From IMG/VR virus record IMGVR_UViG_3300024265_000030, positions 1 to 64,000 of that record: 64,000 bases of DNA; one strand, 5' to 3'. Shown here piece after piece: positions 63,231 to 64,000 of this stretch; the first letter of the stretch is position 1; each line of letters begins with the position of its first letter. The notes beneath the pieces are model-generated. The model saw nothing but the letters and a program-made list of their open reading frames with translations, searched no databases and had not been told where the DNA came from. The stretch is from a virus. A program made the position numbers and the translations under genes.

Positions 63231-64000
63231 AATATTTCTATAGTTCTGCCTCCCAAGGATTCTTTGGTGAAGGATACGCTTGGCACAAGCCAATCCTACT
63301 GACAGAGTCAATACGAAGGTTTATCAAGAGAGAACGGACTCTGACACAGGACGGATTCTCATTCTGTACAATACCCAAGTTCCCAGACTTTCCATTCGTA
63401 TGTAAAACAATCACACTGAATCCCAAAAAAGGAACACCCTGGAGATTTACTCCTCCACCTATTACTATGATAACTCGTAGTTGTTGGAACAAGATCAGAT
63501 TGCATAACAAAGGGTTTGATTGGTTTATTAAGGAGTATACGTGGAGATTTGCTTCTGGAGAGAAATGTGGAGATCTGTATAAACTTATTCCTTCATTGTA
63601 TGGAACAACAGATGAACTTCAAAGAATGATAGATGGCTTGGAAGAGTATCTTGATTATATGATTAAAATGGTAGAAATAAATGTATCTTGTCCCAACGTA
63701 AAAGAAATAGCTGAAATCAAACTTCCGGAGTCGCCATATCCATTATCATTAAAGCTACGATATGATGATGATCCACGTAGGTATGATCTTTCTAATGTTA
63801 AAAGAATAACTTTGAACTCTATACCTGCTAGTCGCTACATTAAAGGTATGCCTGGCGGGATCTCGGGTAAACTGGCACAGAGTAGAAACTGGGACTTCAT
63901 ACGAAAGTATCAGATACAGATTGCTCCGGAGATAGCCGGATGTTCAATTACCAAGATGGAGGATATTGAAACACTAAGCAAACCCCCATATAACTGTAAA
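63227..64000 (+). CDS. dihydroorotate dehydrogenase-like protein (partial, 3' end beyond window)
   Basis: The frame runs from the ATG at 63227 to the window end, 258 residues so far. IEVNVSCPN of PyrD-type enzymes appears as VEINVSCPNVKEI. YPLSLKLRYDD provides the typical substrate-flavin region, and later GMPGGISGKLAQSRNWDFI, IAPEIAGCSITKMEDI match the phosphate/FMN part of the barrel. An early ITLNPKKGTPWRF block has the usual product-fold position. It would oxidise dihydroorotate in pyrimidine synthesis, or act as a related FMN enzyme. It is the last gene seen; more is outside the window. Confidence 0.7.
   Translation, partial: MKYFYSSASQGFFGEGYAWHKPILLTESIRRFIKRERTLTQDGFSFCTIPKFPDFPFVCKTITLNPKKGTPWRFTPPPITMITRSCWNKIRLHNKGFDWFIKEYTWRFASGEKCGDLYKLIPSLYGTTDELQRMIDGLEEYLDYMIKMVEINVSCPNVKEIAEIKLPESPYPLSLKLRYDDDPRRYDLSNVKRITLNSIPASRYIKGMPGGISGKLAQSRNWDFIRKYQIQIAPEIAGCSITKMEDIETLSKPPYNCK

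Noticed and set aside
1-64000. Stop-codon reassignment (alternative genetic code)
   Set aside because: TAA, TAG and TGA all end well-supported genes here; the single in-frame TAA at 794 is not enough.

Overview
The window reads as part of the genome of a large, AT-rich, tailed-phage-like element (a jumbo phage or phage-plasmid). The gene density is very high and almost every gene is small. Start and stop codons overlap constantly (ATGA, TGATG, GTGA), and GTG and TTG starts are common. There are virus-type nucleotide and replication genes but no ribosomal, central-metabolic or virion structural genes. The host is bacterial. A lipoprotein signal and an RRM-type RNA-binding protein would suit a Gram-negative-like or spirochaete host, but that is only an inference.

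There are three transcriptional blocks. Block 1 (1-22.2 kb) is rightward. It holds a DUF5664 nucleotide hydrolase-like protein, thyX with a LAGLIDADG intein, a restriction-like nuclease fused to a PGDYG domain, an NPPF-motif methyltransferase overlapping a radical-SAM gene, a RecD2-type helicase, a segregation-type locus (ribbon-helix-helix protein plus ParM-like actin behind a palindromic operator), a family 4-type uracil-DNA glycosylase and a SEC-C microprotein. An RNA island at 18.6-20.9 kb has three long structured non-coding stretches interleaved with a DUF433 protein, an RRM protein, an acidic peptide and a decayed gene copy. The block ends with a degenerate tRNA-Leu and a terminator.

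Block 2 (22.2-57.25 kb) is leftward. Its distal part (22-36 kb) holds an SF2 helicase with a tandem-repeat partner, a Spo11/TopoVI-A-like (Mini-A type) protein, a dCMP deaminase, a sigma-like protein, a RuvB with an added zinc finger, an HNH endonuclease beside a truncated PP-loop gene, and a gp88-like protein. From 36 to 49 kb there is a dense run of small, mostly unnamed, often zinc-binding proteins. From 49.0 to 50.85 kb there is a largely non-coding control region with iteron-like repeats and clustered copies of a 33-34 bp element that also occurs upstream of genes at 37.4 and 44.1 kb. From 50.9 to 57.2 kb there are a RadC-like JAB protein, a DUF2958 protein and many small proteins. Block 3 (57.9-64 kb) is rightward again, from a perfect consensus sigma70-type promoter, and ends with a SAM-decarboxylase-like gene and a dihydroorotate-dehydrogenase-like gene cut by the window edge.

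Functionally the window combines nucleotide supply (ThyX, dCMP deaminase, DUF5664, possible DHODH), replication, recombination and repair (RecD2, SF2 helicase, RuvB, UDG, SSB-like, TopoVI-A-like, RadC-like), DNA positioning (ParM-like plus RHH), transcription takeover (sigma-like factor, repeated promoter-like elements) and RNA biology (three candidate structured RNAs, RRM, tRNA-like genes). Several small genes carry single-base frameshifts or a nonsense codon. These could be decay, recoding or homopolymer sequencing errors, and raw reads would decide.
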